Part shown: piece by piece, positions 42,616 through 51,347 of the stretch
How the letters are laid out: every line of letters begins with the position of its first letter
Numbering within the stretch: the stretch's first letter is position 1
Source: Caldifarciminota bacterium UBA6260
GTDB taxonomy: Bacteria; Hydrothermota; 32-111
Reading direction: 5' to 3'
NCBI GenBank assembly: GCA_002441125.1
Contig: DJVI01000011.1
Coordinates: 6,523-70,522, forward strand
DNA: 64,000 nt
Made by a program: the position numbers and the translations under genes
The notes under the pieces: generated by a model
What the model was told of the DNA's origin: nothing
The model's input: only the letters and a program-made list of their open reading frames with translations
Databases searched by the model: none

Positions 42616-43830
42616 ATGATAAAATATGAAGAACTTTTCTCAGATAACATTAAATCAATGAAAAGGTCAGTTATAAGGGAACTTTTAAAGTTGACCCAAA
42701 AGGAAGGAATAATCTCTTTTGCAGGAGGACTTCCATCAACCGAATCTTTCCCTGTTGAAGATTTGAAAAAGATTACACAGGAAGTATACGACAAGTATGG
42801 TGCAAAAGCTTTGCAGTACGGTTCAACTGAAGGACTTCCAATGCTTCTTTCTGAACTTATAAAACTGATGAAAGATAGTGATAATGTCTCTGTAACAGAG
42901 GAAAATATAAGTATCACTATAGCGAGTCAGCAGGGACTTGACCTTGTTGGTAAAATCTTTCTGAATCCAGGTGATACCTGCATCGTTGAATCTCCAACCT
43001 ATGTTGGTGCTATAAGTGCTTTCAACAGTTACAGGAGTAAAATGGTAGATGTTGAACTCGATGATGAAGGTATAAAAACAGATCTTCTTGATAAAACGAT
43101 AAAGGATTTGAAAAAAAACAATATAAAACCAAAATTCATCTATGTGATTCCAGATTTCCACAATCCAGCTGGTGTAACTATGTCTCTAAAAAGAAGGAAA
43201 GAGTTACTTGAAATAGCTACAAGGGAAAATATAATGATAATAGAGGATTCTCCTTACAGGATGATAAGGTATAGGGGTGAAAATATTCCATCATTACTTT
43301 CTCTTGACAAAAACAACCTCGTGATAGCACTCTTCACATTCAGCAAGATCTTCGTTCCAGGTTTCAGATTAGGATGGGCTGTTGCTCCAAAAGAGATAAT
43401 AGATAAATTCATAGTTGCAAAGCAGGCAACAGATCTTTGCACTCCTCCTTTCAACCAGTTCATAGCGGCACTTTTCCTGAATAAAGGACTTCTTAAAAAA
43501 ACTGTGGAAAGAACTATCTCTATTTATAAGGAAAAGAATGAACTTATGTTAGAATCACTCGATAAATATATGCCTAAAGATAAAGGGATAAGATGGACAA
43601 AACCTGATGGCGGGCTATTTTTATGGGTATCATTACCTGAAGGATACGATTGCGATGAAATGTTCAAACTCGCTTTAGACAAAAATGTTGCTTATGTTGT
43701 AGGAAGCGCTTTCTATGCTGGTGGAGAAAAACATAATTCCTTTAGAGTAAACTTTTCCTATCCAACAAAAGAAGAGATAGTTGAAGGTGTAAAAAGATTG
43801 AGTGAAGTCATTTCAGAATATGTGAAATAA
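42616..43830 (+). CDS. PLP-dependent fold-type I aminotransferase (LysN/ARO8/2-aminoadipate type)
   Basis: 404 aa, full length. Features: ISFAGGLPSTESFP near the N-terminus, LQYGSTEGLPMLLSEL, the cofactor-holding IASQQGLDLVGKIF, PDFHNPAGVTMS, and the Schiff-base Lys244 in TFSKIFVPGFRLGW. This matches the PLP-dependent family that includes 2-aminoadipate and aromatic or branched-chain aminotransferases. In a fermenting organism it would give 2-oxo acids from amino acids for ferredoxin-linked oxidation. It has its own promoter and a terminator 8 nt after the stop. Confidence 0.92.
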   Translation: MIKYEELFSDNIKSMKRSVIRELLKLTQKEGIISFAGGLPSTESFPVEDLKKITQEVYDKYGAKALQYGSTEGLPMLLSELIKLMKDSDNVSVTEENISITIASQQGLDLVGKIFLNPGDTCIVESPTYVGAISAFNSYRSKMVDVELDDEGIKTDLLDKTIKDLKKNNIKPKFIYVIPDFHNPAGVTMSLKRRKELLEIATRENIMIIEDSPYRMIRYRGENIPSLLSLDKNNLVIALFTFSKIFVPGFRLGWAVAPKEIIDKFIVAKQATDLCTPPFNQFIAALFLNKGLLKKTVERTISIYKEKNELMLESLDKYMPKDKGIRWTKPDGGLFLWVSLPEGYDCDEMFKLALDKNVAYVVGSAFYAGGEKHNSFRVNFSYPTKEEIVEGVKRLSEVISEYVK

Positions 43831-43837
43831 AAAATTG

Positions 43838-43867
43838 GATATAGAGAGGTTTTTACCTCTCTATATC
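43838..43867. terminator. Bidirectional intrinsic terminator between the aminotransferase gene and era
   Basis: A perfect 13-bp stem (GATATAGAGAGGT at 43838-43850, complement 43855-43867) with a TTTT loop. On the minus strand it is followed by CAATTTTTT, a good U-tract; on the plus strand a T-run begins about 10 nt later. The stem overlaps the era stop codon (43861-43863). Confidence 0.8.
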
Positions 43868-44733
43868 TGTTCCCACATTTTTTTTAAAATATTCTTCTTA
43901 TTCTTCCAATCAGGAGAAACTTTAACAAGAAGTTCGAGAAATACCTCTCTCCCAAGAAAATCTTCTATAAGTTTTCTCGATTCTATACCAACCTTTTTTA
44001 TCATTCTTCCATTTTCACCAATAAGTATTCTCTTCTGGGATTCTCTTTCAACCAAAAGTATAACTTTAATGTAATCCTTCCCTTCCCCTTTCTCTTTGAA
44101 TTCATCAACAATTATACCTGTGGAGTATGGGATCTCCTGCCCATAAGTTTCGAAAACAACCTGCCTGACAAACTCTGCAACAAAAAACCTTTCAGGTTTT
44201 TCACTTATTATGTCATCAGGATAAAATAGTACATCATAAGGCAAATGGGATTTTATCTCTTCGATGAATCTATCAATGTTGTATCCTGTTGCAGCAGAAA
44301 TGGGAATGACAAGAAGTGAGTATTTCTTTTCAAGTTCTTCGATGATCTTATTCGCCTCTTCTTGCTTCAAAAGATCTATTTTGTTCAAAACTACAAATTC
44401 AAAAACATTCTTTTTCTTTTTAAAATTTATCCTTTCATCTCTCCAGTTTTTATCATCATGTATATAAACGATTATATCTGATGCTTGTATAACCTTTTCG
44501 ATATCCTTCATCATCTCCTCTTCCATAAGATTCTTGCTTTTGATTATTCCGGGAGTATCATAAAAGATTATTTGGGAGTTATCATCGTTGAATATACCTA
44601 AAACTGCAGCTCTTGTAGTTTGTGCTTTTTTGCTTACAGCTGAAATATTTACATTCAAAATTCTGTTCAAAAGTGTAGATTTACCTGTGTTAGGTTTACC
44701 TATAATAGCGACATATCCACTTTTTTTCATCAT
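43861..44733 (-). CDS. era: GTPase Era
   Basis: 290 aa. GTPase motifs: G1 GKPNTGKST, G3 DTPG, G4 NKID; switch region TTRAAVLG. The C-terminal KH domain follows (VERESQKRILIGENGRMIKK and GREVFLELLVKVSPDWK). Era binds the 3' end of 16S rRNA and assists 30S maturation. The gene opens with ATGATG overlapping the apgM stop, and ends the long minus-strand run. Confidence 0.96.
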   Translation of the reverse strand: MMKKSGYVAIIGKPNTGKSTLLNRILNVNISAVSKKAQTTRAAVLGIFNDDNSQIIFYDTPGIIKSKNLMEEEMMKDIEKVIQASDIIVYIHDDKNWRDERINFKKKKNVFEFVVLNKIDLLKQEEANKIIEELEKKYSLLVIPISAATGYNIDRFIEEIKSHLPYDVLFYPDDIISEKPERFFVAEFVRQVVFETYGQEIPYSTGIIVDEFKEKGEGKDYIKVILLVERESQKRILIGENGRMIKKVGIESRKLIEDFLGREVFLELLVKVSPDWKNKKNILKKMWEQI

Positions 44734-45935
44734 GCACCAAACTTTTTCAATTTTGAAGATGCCGCAAGCATAAGAGTTATCAACTCTTTTGAGTATATTT
44801 TACCTATAGATCCTTTCAAACATTCCCTTTCAGAAAAACCTTTCACATCCACAGGGCGGGCATAACTGTTTATGAAAAGTAAAGGGACATAATGGTATGA
44901 ATGTGCTTTCATAACAGAAGGGGTTGAATGGTCTGCAGTTATAGCAACAACTTCAAAACCTAAAGAGAGTATTTCTGGTAAAATTTTATCAAACTCTTCA
45001 ATTACCTTCATCTTGTTTTCAAAGTTCCCATCCTCACCATAGGAATCAGTTTTTTTAACATGGAAAAAGAAAAAATCGTAACCATTATAATTTTCTTTTA
45101 GAGTTCTAACTTGATCTTCCAAACTTTCTCCAGTTTTTAAAATATCCATCTTAACTAAAGAAGCTAGACCTTTATACATAGGATATGTTGCTATACATGC
45201 TGCTTTTAAACCGTATCTATCTTTGAAAGGTTCTATTGAAGGCATCTTTGAAATACCTCTGAAAAGAATACAGTTAGCTTTCTTTTCATCTTTTAAAACT
45301 TTTAAACTCTTTTCAAAAATTTCATTTATTATCTCTGCACATTCAGCACTATCTCCTTTTAAAGGTTTCGCTTCTAAAGGTTTTTCGTTAACAACCTGAG
45401 GATCAGTATCATTAACGAAAGCATCATTTTTTATCCCTCTTATTATTAGAACGAATCTGTGCTCTTTCCCAGAATAAAACTCTACATTATATTTTTTATA
45501 ATCCTTAAAACTTTCATTCAAAAGTTTTACCAACCTTACATTATCTTCAGAAGAAATTCTGCCTGCCCTTCTATCAACTATTTTTCCTTCAGAATCAATA
45601 GTTGCAAAATTACATCTTGCTGTTACAGTTTCATCATCTATTTTTATATCTAAACCTAAAGCTTCAAGTATACCTCTTCCAATAGGATATTCTGTAGGTT
45701 CATATCCAAAAACAGCAAGATGGCCTGGGCCACTTCCAGGTGTAATTCCTATATCAACTGGAACCATATATCCAAGATCATTCTTTTTTGCGAGTTCATC
45801 CATATTTTTTTTGTTCGCTTTCTCAAGTTCAGTCATGTTAGACTGGTCAGGTATTCCTCCAACACCATCAAGAATTATAAGTAGAATTTTTTTATCGTTA
45901 ACCTGTATCAAACTTTTTAACAGATCAATATTCAT
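44730..45935 (-). CDS. apgM: 2,3-bisphosphoglycerate-independent phosphoglycerate mutase, archaeal type
   Basis: 401 aa from the ATG at 45933-45935, which has GGAGG 5 nt upstream; an earlier ATG at 45945 lies at that site. The alkaline-phosphatase fold is shown by LLIILDGVGGIPDQ, the nucleophile Ser in ITPGSGPGHLAVFGYEP, and the C-terminal metal segment AITADHSTPSVMKAHSYHYV. The length and motifs match the archaeal ApgM family rather than GpmI (about 510 aa). It interconverts 3- and 2-phosphoglycerate. It overlaps the PHP gene upstream by 4 nt and era downstream. Confidence 0.92.
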   Translation of the reverse strand: MNIDLLKSLIQVNDKKILLIILDGVGGIPDQSNMTELEKANKKNMDELAKKNDLGYMVPVDIGITPGSGPGHLAVFGYEPTEYPIGRGILEALGLDIKIDDETVTARCNFATIDSEGKIVDRRAGRISSEDNVRLVKLLNESFKDYKKYNVEFYSGKEHRFVLIIRGIKNDAFVNDTDPQVVNEKPLEAKPLKGDSAECAEIINEIFEKSLKVLKDEKKANCILFRGISKMPSIEPFKDRYGLKAACIATYPMYKGLASLVKMDILKTGESLEDQVRTLKENYNGYDFFFFHVKKTDSYGEDGNFENKMKVIEEFDKILPEILSLGFEVVAITADHSTPSVMKAHSYHYVPLLFINSYARPVDVKGFSERECLKGSIGKIYSKELITLMLAASSKLKKFGA

Positions 45936-46744
45936 AAATTCCTCCATATATTATAAAACAGTTCAAAATTCGATTCATTTAAACCATACTTCTGATATTC
46001 ACCATCACCATGGAAATCTGAACCACCTGTTACAATCAAAGAGTTTTTAAATGCTTTCTCATTAAGAAAATCTATATTAAACTGATTATTTTTTGGAGAA
46101 AAGACCTCAATACCATCAATGCCTGTTCCTATAATCTCATCCATAAACTCTACAACATTGTTCTCATAAGGATGTGCTAAAACAGCTATACCTTCATATT
46201 TATGGATCATTTCAACAGTCTCTTTTACTGAAAACTCTTTCTTGGGGACATAACATGGTTTATCATCACCTATATATTTTTCAAACGCTTCTTTCAAACT
46301 TGAAACAAAACCCCTCTTTACCATCACCCTTGCAAGATGTGGCCTTCCAATAGATTCAGAATCTTTAGCCTCAAAAAATAGATCCTCTTTATCTATAGTT
46401 ATATTAAAATCTTTAAGGAGATCGACCATCTTCAATATCCTTAAAAACCTATCGTTTTTTCTGATCTCAAGTTCTTTATCTATACCTTCAACTTTTTTAC
46501 CATAAAAAAGAATATGAACCTGCCTTTGCTTATGAACGGTTGAAAACTCAATACCTGGGAAATATCCAAGATCAAATTTTTCAGCATTGTTCTTAGCTTC
46601 CTCGAAAGACCTTATAGAATCATGATCTGTTATAGAAAAATATTTTATTCCCTTAATTTTTAAAAGCTTACATATCTCTTCAACAGAGAGTTTTCCATCT
46701 GAAAAAATTGAATGTATGTGTAAATCTGCAACGATATTGTTCAT
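45932..46744 (-). CDS. PHP-domain phosphoesterase (nucleoside-bisphosphate phosphatase-like)
   Basis: 270 aa. The PHP metal motifs are complete: VADLHIHSIFSDG (His8, His10), SITDHDSIRSFEEA, GIEFSTVHK, IGRPHLARVMVKRG, AVLAHPYENNV and VTGGSDFHGD. It resembles the YciV/RnaAM branch that hydrolyses 3',5'-nucleotides or short RNA ends. Start and stop overlap its neighbours by 4 nt, so it is translated with the ATPase gene upstream and apgM downstream. Confidence 0.88.
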   Translation of the reverse strand: MNNIVADLHIHSIFSDGKLSVEEICKLLKIKGIKYFSITDHDSIRSFEEAKNNAEKFDLGYFPGIEFSTVHKQRQVHILFYGKKVEGIDKELEIRKNDRFLRILKMVDLLKDFNITIDKEDLFFEAKDSESIGRPHLARVMVKRGFVSSLKEAFEKYIGDDKPCYVPKKEFSVKETVEMIHKYEGIAVLAHPYENNVVEFMDEIIGTGIDGIEVFSPKNNQFNIDFLNEKAFKNSLIVTGGSDFHGDGEYQKYGLNESNFELFYNIWRNL

Positions 46745-47559
46745 TTCAAGCCCATATCTGACGATATCTGCTTAATAATATCCTCATCGATGAATTTTTT
46801 CTTTTCAATGAACGCTTCAAGCAAAGCGTTATCACAAATAGTATTTATAAGTCTTGGTTTTCCTTTAGAAAAATTATACACCATCTGTAAAGCACCATCA
46901 GAAAATAGTGGCTGTTCCCTTCCAGCAACTTTTAATCTATGATTTATGTAACCTATCGTTGATTCAAGATCAAGAGGGTTTAATATCAACTTAACACTTA
47001 TCCTTTCATATAGTGGTGGATCAAGTTTTAAATTCTCTTCAGTTTCAGGCATTCCAAAAAGTAAAAATGTTATAAGATGTCCATCGTTATCAACTATGTT
47101 TAAAAGTCCTCGGAGTTCTTCCATTATCTCCCTACTTTTCAACATGTTAGCTTCATCGATCATCACAACGGGTCTCTTCTTTTTCTCTTTAAGGTAGGAA
47201 AGTTGCTTGTAAACATGTCCTATTATATCTATCTTGTTATCAGTTTCAACTTTAGCTCCAAGTTGTATAGCAATCTTTTTTAACAACCATCCAGCTGTTA
47301 TCTCAGAATGTATTATAACAAGAAGTGATACCTCAAAAATATCACTCTTCGAAGAGAAGTAATCCAAAAGTTTTCTCGATATCATAGTTTTGCCTGTTCC
47401 TATGTCACCAATAAGAACTGCGAGTCCCCTTCTCTGTTCAACAACATGTAAAAGTTTTAAAATCGCTTTAGAATGGTATGGAGAATTATAATAGAATCTC
47501 TCATCGGGTGAGCTTGAAAATGGAGTAACTGAAAATCCAAAATAGTTATTGTAATCCAT
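46741..47559 (-). CDS. ExeA-like AAA+ ATPase, copy 2
   Basis: 272 aa. Begins YFGFSVTPFSSSPDERFYYN, the ExeA N-terminal signature, with Walker A GDIGTGKT (51-58), Walker B VVMIDEAN (131-138), sensor and arginine segments, and GKPRLINTICDNALLEAFI. Unlike Aeromonas ExeA it has no membrane helix and no peptidoglycan-binding domain. It is about the same length and clearly paralogous to the ATPase at 49697-50548. One nucleotide separates it from the TPR gene. Probably a cytoplasmic motor for envelope assembly. Confidence 0.85.
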   Translation of the reverse strand: MDYNNYFGFSVTPFSSSPDERFYYNSPYHSKAILKLLHVVEQRRGLAVLIGDIGTGKTMISRKLLDYFSSKSDIFEVSLLVIIHSEITAGWLLKKIAIQLGAKVETDNKIDIIGHVYKQLSYLKEKKKRPVVMIDEANMLKSREIMEELRGLLNIVDNDGHLITFLLFGMPETEENLKLDPPLYERISVKLILNPLDLESTIGYINHRLKVAGREQPLFSDGALQMVYNFSKGKPRLINTICDNALLEAFIEKKKFIDEDIIKQISSDMGLK

Positions 47560-47560
47560 A

Positions 47561-49684
47561 TCACATATAACTTATCTTGTTGTTTTTACTGTTGTCACCC
47601 TTAGAATCATCAATAATATCAATATTGAACTCATCAACATTGAAATCATCCAAATTGAAATCTTCACCTATCTCCTGTTTTAGTATTGTTGAAAAATCGA
47701 TGAACTCTTCCTTTTTATTCTCTTTTTTATCCGATATCTCTACTTTTGGTTTCTCGATCTGTTTTGTTACATTCTTCAAAGTGTTTATCCTTTTTTCAAC
47801 ATCTTCGAATTTTGAATCAACAGCATAGATTTCGTTATAGAGTTTTAATGCTTCTTTGAACATATTCTTTTTTTCATAGAGTTTAGCTAAAGTGTACTTT
47901 ATTCCAAGATACTCTATTTCAGCTTTTCCCTTCATAGAAAGAGCCTTTATCAAGCTCTCTTCTGCGAGCTCTAACTCTCCTTTTTCTAAAAAGCATTGAC
48001 CAAGCATTTCAAGTGATTTCATCTCATAATCTTTATTCTTTACTGATTTCTGAAACTCTTCAATAGCCATATCGTAAAGTCCCATCTCTTTAAACGACAA
48101 ACCGAGATCGTAATGGCTTGAAACATCCTCCTCAGCAATATTCTGATCCAATCCCTCTTTCAACTCATCAAGTAATTCCTGTAAAGACCAAAAAGATTCA
48201 TCCTTTGATTCCTTCTTACCCTCCTCAACTTTGAACATGGGCTTACCACCCTCATTCTTTCCTTTCACAATATCTTCTGCTGTTATATTTTCACTCTCTT
48301 TGAAAAAGTCTATATTTTCAGATTCCTTAACAAGATCTTCTTTAAAGGATGATAAAAAGTCCTCAACTTTTTCTTCCTTAATTTTTGGTGGAGTTTCCTT
48401 AACAACCTCTTTTGGTTTTTCAACAGGTTTTTTAGGTTCTTCAAAGACAGGCTTTTGAAAAACTTCAGAACCTTTTTCTATCTCATTTTTTATTGCAAGA
48501 GATTCTCTGTTTGTAGGATCAACTTTTAAAACAGTATCTATATACTGTTTCGCTTTTTCTTTTGATTCACCTTTGATTTTGTTTGCAAAATAAAGGTAAA
48601 CCATTATCGCACCTTTAAAATCACCTGTTTTGTTTGAGAGTTCAACTATCCTTTCAGCAGCCACCTTCTGTTCTTTATCAAGCTCAAATATTCTTATATA
48701 AACTTCCAAGGCTTTTTTCAAGTTACCAGCATTGTAATAAGCTTCAGCACCTTGGAAATAGTATTCTATAGCACTTTTTATATCCAAATCTTCCTGAAGT
48801 TTCCCAAGTTCAATATAAGATTCTATACTTGAAGCATCCTCTTTAAATATTGATGAAATATCTTCAACCTTTTCTTCAAAAACATTCCGTTCTTCAACTT
48901 TTTCTTCCTTTTTAGTTTCAAAAACATCACCTGCGAAAGTTTCATCAAGTTGTTTTGTAAGATCTTTAGCAAGTTCATTAAGGTCCACTTCAAGGCTTTC
49001 CTCTACCACCTCTTTTTTCTTTTCTTCAAACTTTGGAGTTTCTTTAACAGGCTCTTTTATTTCCTCTTTTTTAATTCCAAGTTTGGATTCAATCTGGGAG
49101 ATCCTTTTTCTTGTCATAGATGCTAAAGGCAGATCACCCCTTTTCAGATAAAAAGATTCTATATCTTTTAAATATTCTAAAGCGAACTCTAAGTTGTTCT
49201 CCTGTATGTAAAGATCAACAAGTTTTTCTTTTATTTCAACTTTTTCCGGAACAAGTTCAAGTGTCTTTTTGAAACCTTCAATAGCCATCTGTATATTCTT
49301 CTGCTGGATAGCTTTTTCAGCAAAGAGTATATATGAATTCAAAGCTTCACCTATAGAACCAGCCTTTTTTTGCAAATCCGCAACAATTTCATACATCTCG
49401 AGTTGCTCAGGATCAAGTTTTATTATCTTTTTTGCCATCGCGATAGCAAGAGGAAACCATGTTTGTTGAACATAAATGTTCATCGCCATTCTGTAGCTTT
49501 CTATAGCTTCAGATTTTTTCTTAAGATTGTTGATATAGATGTCACCTATTTTGTTGTAATAGGAAGGATCAGGTTGCCCTTTTGATGCGGAAATAATCTT
49601 CATATATATTTTTATAGCATCCTCATACCTTCCGCTCTTCTCAAGTTGTAAAGCTTTTTCTTTCGCTTCACTTAATGTTGCCAT
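47561..49684 (-). CDS. Large TPR-repeat protein between two ExeA-like ATPases
   Basis: 707 aa, no signal peptide. TPR units are clear in three blocks: about 1-200 (YEDAIKIYMKIISASKGQPD, EALNSYILFAEKAIQQKNIQ), about 285-390 (SAIEYYFQGAEAYYNAGNLK) and about 520-640 (GLYDMAIEEFQKSVKNKDYE). They are joined by long Glu/Lys/Pro-rich linkers (FEEPKKPVEKPKEVVKETPP) and it ends in an Asp/Asn-rich tail. It is a scaffold for protein-protein contacts; its place between two ATPases argues that it binds them. AAAGGA precedes the ATG. Confidence 0.85.
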   Translation of the reverse strand: MATLSEAKEKALQLEKSGRYEDAIKIYMKIISASKGQPDPSYYNKIGDIYINNLKKKSEAIESYRMAMNIYVQQTWFPLAIAMAKKIIKLDPEQLEMYEIVADLQKKAGSIGEALNSYILFAEKAIQQKNIQMAIEGFKKTLELVPEKVEIKEKLVDLYIQENNLEFALEYLKDIESFYLKRGDLPLASMTRKRISQIESKLGIKKEEIKEPVKETPKFEEKKKEVVEESLEVDLNELAKDLTKQLDETFAGDVFETKKEEKVEERNVFEEKVEDISSIFKEDASSIESYIELGKLQEDLDIKSAIEYYFQGAEAYYNAGNLKKALEVYIRIFELDKEQKVAAERIVELSNKTGDFKGAIMVYLYFANKIKGESKEKAKQYIDTVLKVDPTNRESLAIKNEIEKGSEVFQKPVFEEPKKPVEKPKEVVKETPPKIKEEKVEDFLSSFKEDLVKESENIDFFKESENITAEDIVKGKNEGGKPMFKVEEGKKESKDESFWSLQELLDELKEGLDQNIAEEDVSSHYDLGLSFKEMGLYDMAIEEFQKSVKNKDYEMKSLEMLGQCFLEKGELELAEESLIKALSMKGKAEIEYLGIKYTLAKLYEKKNMFKEALKLYNEIYAVDSKFEDVEKRINTLKNVTKQIEKPKVEISDKKENKKEEFIDFSTILKQEIGEDFNLDDFNVDEFNIDIIDDSKGDNSKNNKISYM

Positions 49685-49696
49685 AAATCTTTCCTT

Positions 49697-50548
49697 TTAT
49701 AGTTCCCTTTTAAAGTTTCCAAACTGCTGTTTCTTTAAACCCAAAGATTCAGAGACTTCCTCTATCATCATGGAATCAACAGGAACTCTCTGTAAAAAAG
49801 CGGCTTCCAAAAGAGCATTATCACAGATAGTATTTATAAGTCTCGGTCTTCCATTTGAATACGAATGGATAAGATCAACACTATCTGGAGTAAAAATAGA
49901 TGATATGTTTGCACCAACGACAGATAATCTATATTTTATGTAACCGAAAGTTTCATCCCTTGAAAGTGATTTAAGATATGTTCTTGCTGCTATCCTTTGT
50001 TGTAAGGATTCATTCTGTAGTATATGTCTTTCAAGTTCGGGAACACCTATAAGAATAAAGGTGATTATCCTTCTATCGTTGAGTTCAAGATTCAAAAAAC
50101 CTCTAATCTGTTCAACTATTCTGCTATCTGAAAGTTTATTAGCTTCATCTATCAAAATAACTGTTTTCTTACCTTCCCTATCAAGATTTATAAGTTGTTT
50201 GGTAAGGATGTTCATTGGGTCTTTCATAAGGTTGGTTGTGTCTTTAAGACCTATTATCTGTCCTATCCTTGTAAAAAGCCATTCATCAGAAAAATTCTCA
50301 TGAGTTAAAACAATAAGTCCAGTTTGAAACTTCGGACTTCTTGTAAGGTATGCCAAAAGTTTCCTGGCAACTGTCGTTTTACCTGTTCCAACATCTCCAA
50401 CAAGAAGTGCGAAACCTCTCATCTTATCTGCTGCATGCATCAATCTCAAAAGAGCCATCTTATGCTGATTAGTTTCAAAAAAGAATCTCGTATCTGGGAT
50501 ATTTGCAAAAGGCTCGAAAGACATCTGAAAGAATGACTCATAATTCAT
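49697..50548 (-). CDS. ExeA-like AAA+ ATPase, copy 1
   Basis: 283 aa. It starts FFQMSFEPFANIPDTRFFFE, with Walker A GDVGTGKT (51-58), Walker B VILIDEANKL, and GRPRLINTICDNALLEAAFL at the end. Same architecture as the ATPase at 46741-47559, so the two are paralogues and may form one ring or two sequential motors. No membrane segment. Gaps of 12 nt (to the TPR gene) and 10 nt (from the upstream gene); GAGGATTT precedes the ATG. Confidence 0.85.
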   Translation of the reverse strand: MNYESFFQMSFEPFANIPDTRFFFETNQHKMALLRLMHAADKMRGFALLVGDVGTGKTTVARKLLAYLTRSPKFQTGLIVLTHENFSDEWLFTRIGQIIGLKDTTNLMKDPMNILTKQLINLDREGKKTVILIDEANKLSDSRIVEQIRGFLNLELNDRRIITFILIGVPELERHILQNESLQQRIAARTYLKSLSRDETFGYIKYRLSVVGANISSIFTPDSVDLIHSYSNGRPRLINTICDNALLEAAFLQRVPVDSMMIEEVSESLGLKKQQFGNFKREL

Positions 50549-50558
50549 AAATCCTCAC

Positions 50559-51347
50559 TTACAAAAAGTGAATATGATTTTCATTTCCAAGATCAAATTT
50601 TTCTGTATTTTTTATTTTATACTCTTTTTCACCATTTGTCAATTTACTTATTTTCTCTTGAACATCAAGAAAATCTGGATCATATTTTGAAATCTTTTCA
50701 TAAATTTGGACAGCTTTTGTCTGATCCTTAATTTCATATATTGATGCGAGTTTATACATAAGTTGAAGGAAACTGTTATCAAGTTCATTTATGTAAAATG
50801 TTAAAATCTCTATAGAACCTTCTTCTTTTCCTTCCTTCAAAAGTATATCCGAATATCTAAGAATAATTCTTACCTTTGCATCACCTTCTGAAAAATCTAT
50901 CGCTTTTTTGAAAAAACTATCATTTAAATCTCCATCAACAAGACCTTTCGATATTGTTGCAAGTTCGTAGTATAAAGCCCCAAAGTTATCCTTTTCTTTT
51001 ATCAAAAAATCAAGAAAAATTTTAATCTCATCTAAATTTTTGTTAGAAAACTCTTCAGGCAAAGGATATTTTTGTAAAAGAGAAAAAAAATCTTCCTTTC
51101 TTTCTTTAAGTTCTTTCATAAGAGAGAAAGATTCAGGATAGATTTTTAAATATAGATAATGGTTAAAAAGATGGAAAATTACCTGATACCTATCTTCAAA
51201 TATATTTAGAAGGTTGTAAAGGATTATTATTGATTGATAAAATTCTTTGTATTTTGTTTTGGAAAAAAGATCAACAAAAAATTCAACTCTTTCTGTAAAA
51301 GATTCTAATCTTTTCCCTTTAAGAATAAAATCTTTAAAATTTTCCAA
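50559..51347 (-). CDS. TPR-like helical protein of unknown function
   Basis: 262 aa. The apparent start is TTG (51345-51347), overlapping the hutI stop, with AAGGGGAG about 10 nt upstream; no better start is in frame. All-helical, with TPR-like pairs (LLKEGKEEGSIEILTFYINE, LMYKLASIYEIKDQTKAVQI, YEKISKYDPDFLDVQEKISK). No signal peptide. By position it belongs to the ExeA/TPR group downstream while being translationally coupled to hutI. The function is unknown. Confidence 0.65.
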   Translation of the reverse strand: MENFKDFILKGKRLESFTERVEFFVDLFSKTKYKEFYQSIIILYNLLNIFEDRYQVIFHLFNHYLYLKIYPESFSLMKELKERKEDFFSLLQKYPLPEEFSNKNLDEIKIFLDFLIKEKDNFGALYYELATISKGLVDGDLNDSFFKKAIDFSEGDAKVRIILRYSDILLKEGKEEGSIEILTFYINELDNSFLQLMYKLASIYEIKDQTKAVQIYEKISKYDPDFLDVQEKISKLTNGEKEYKIKNTEKFDLGNENHIHFL

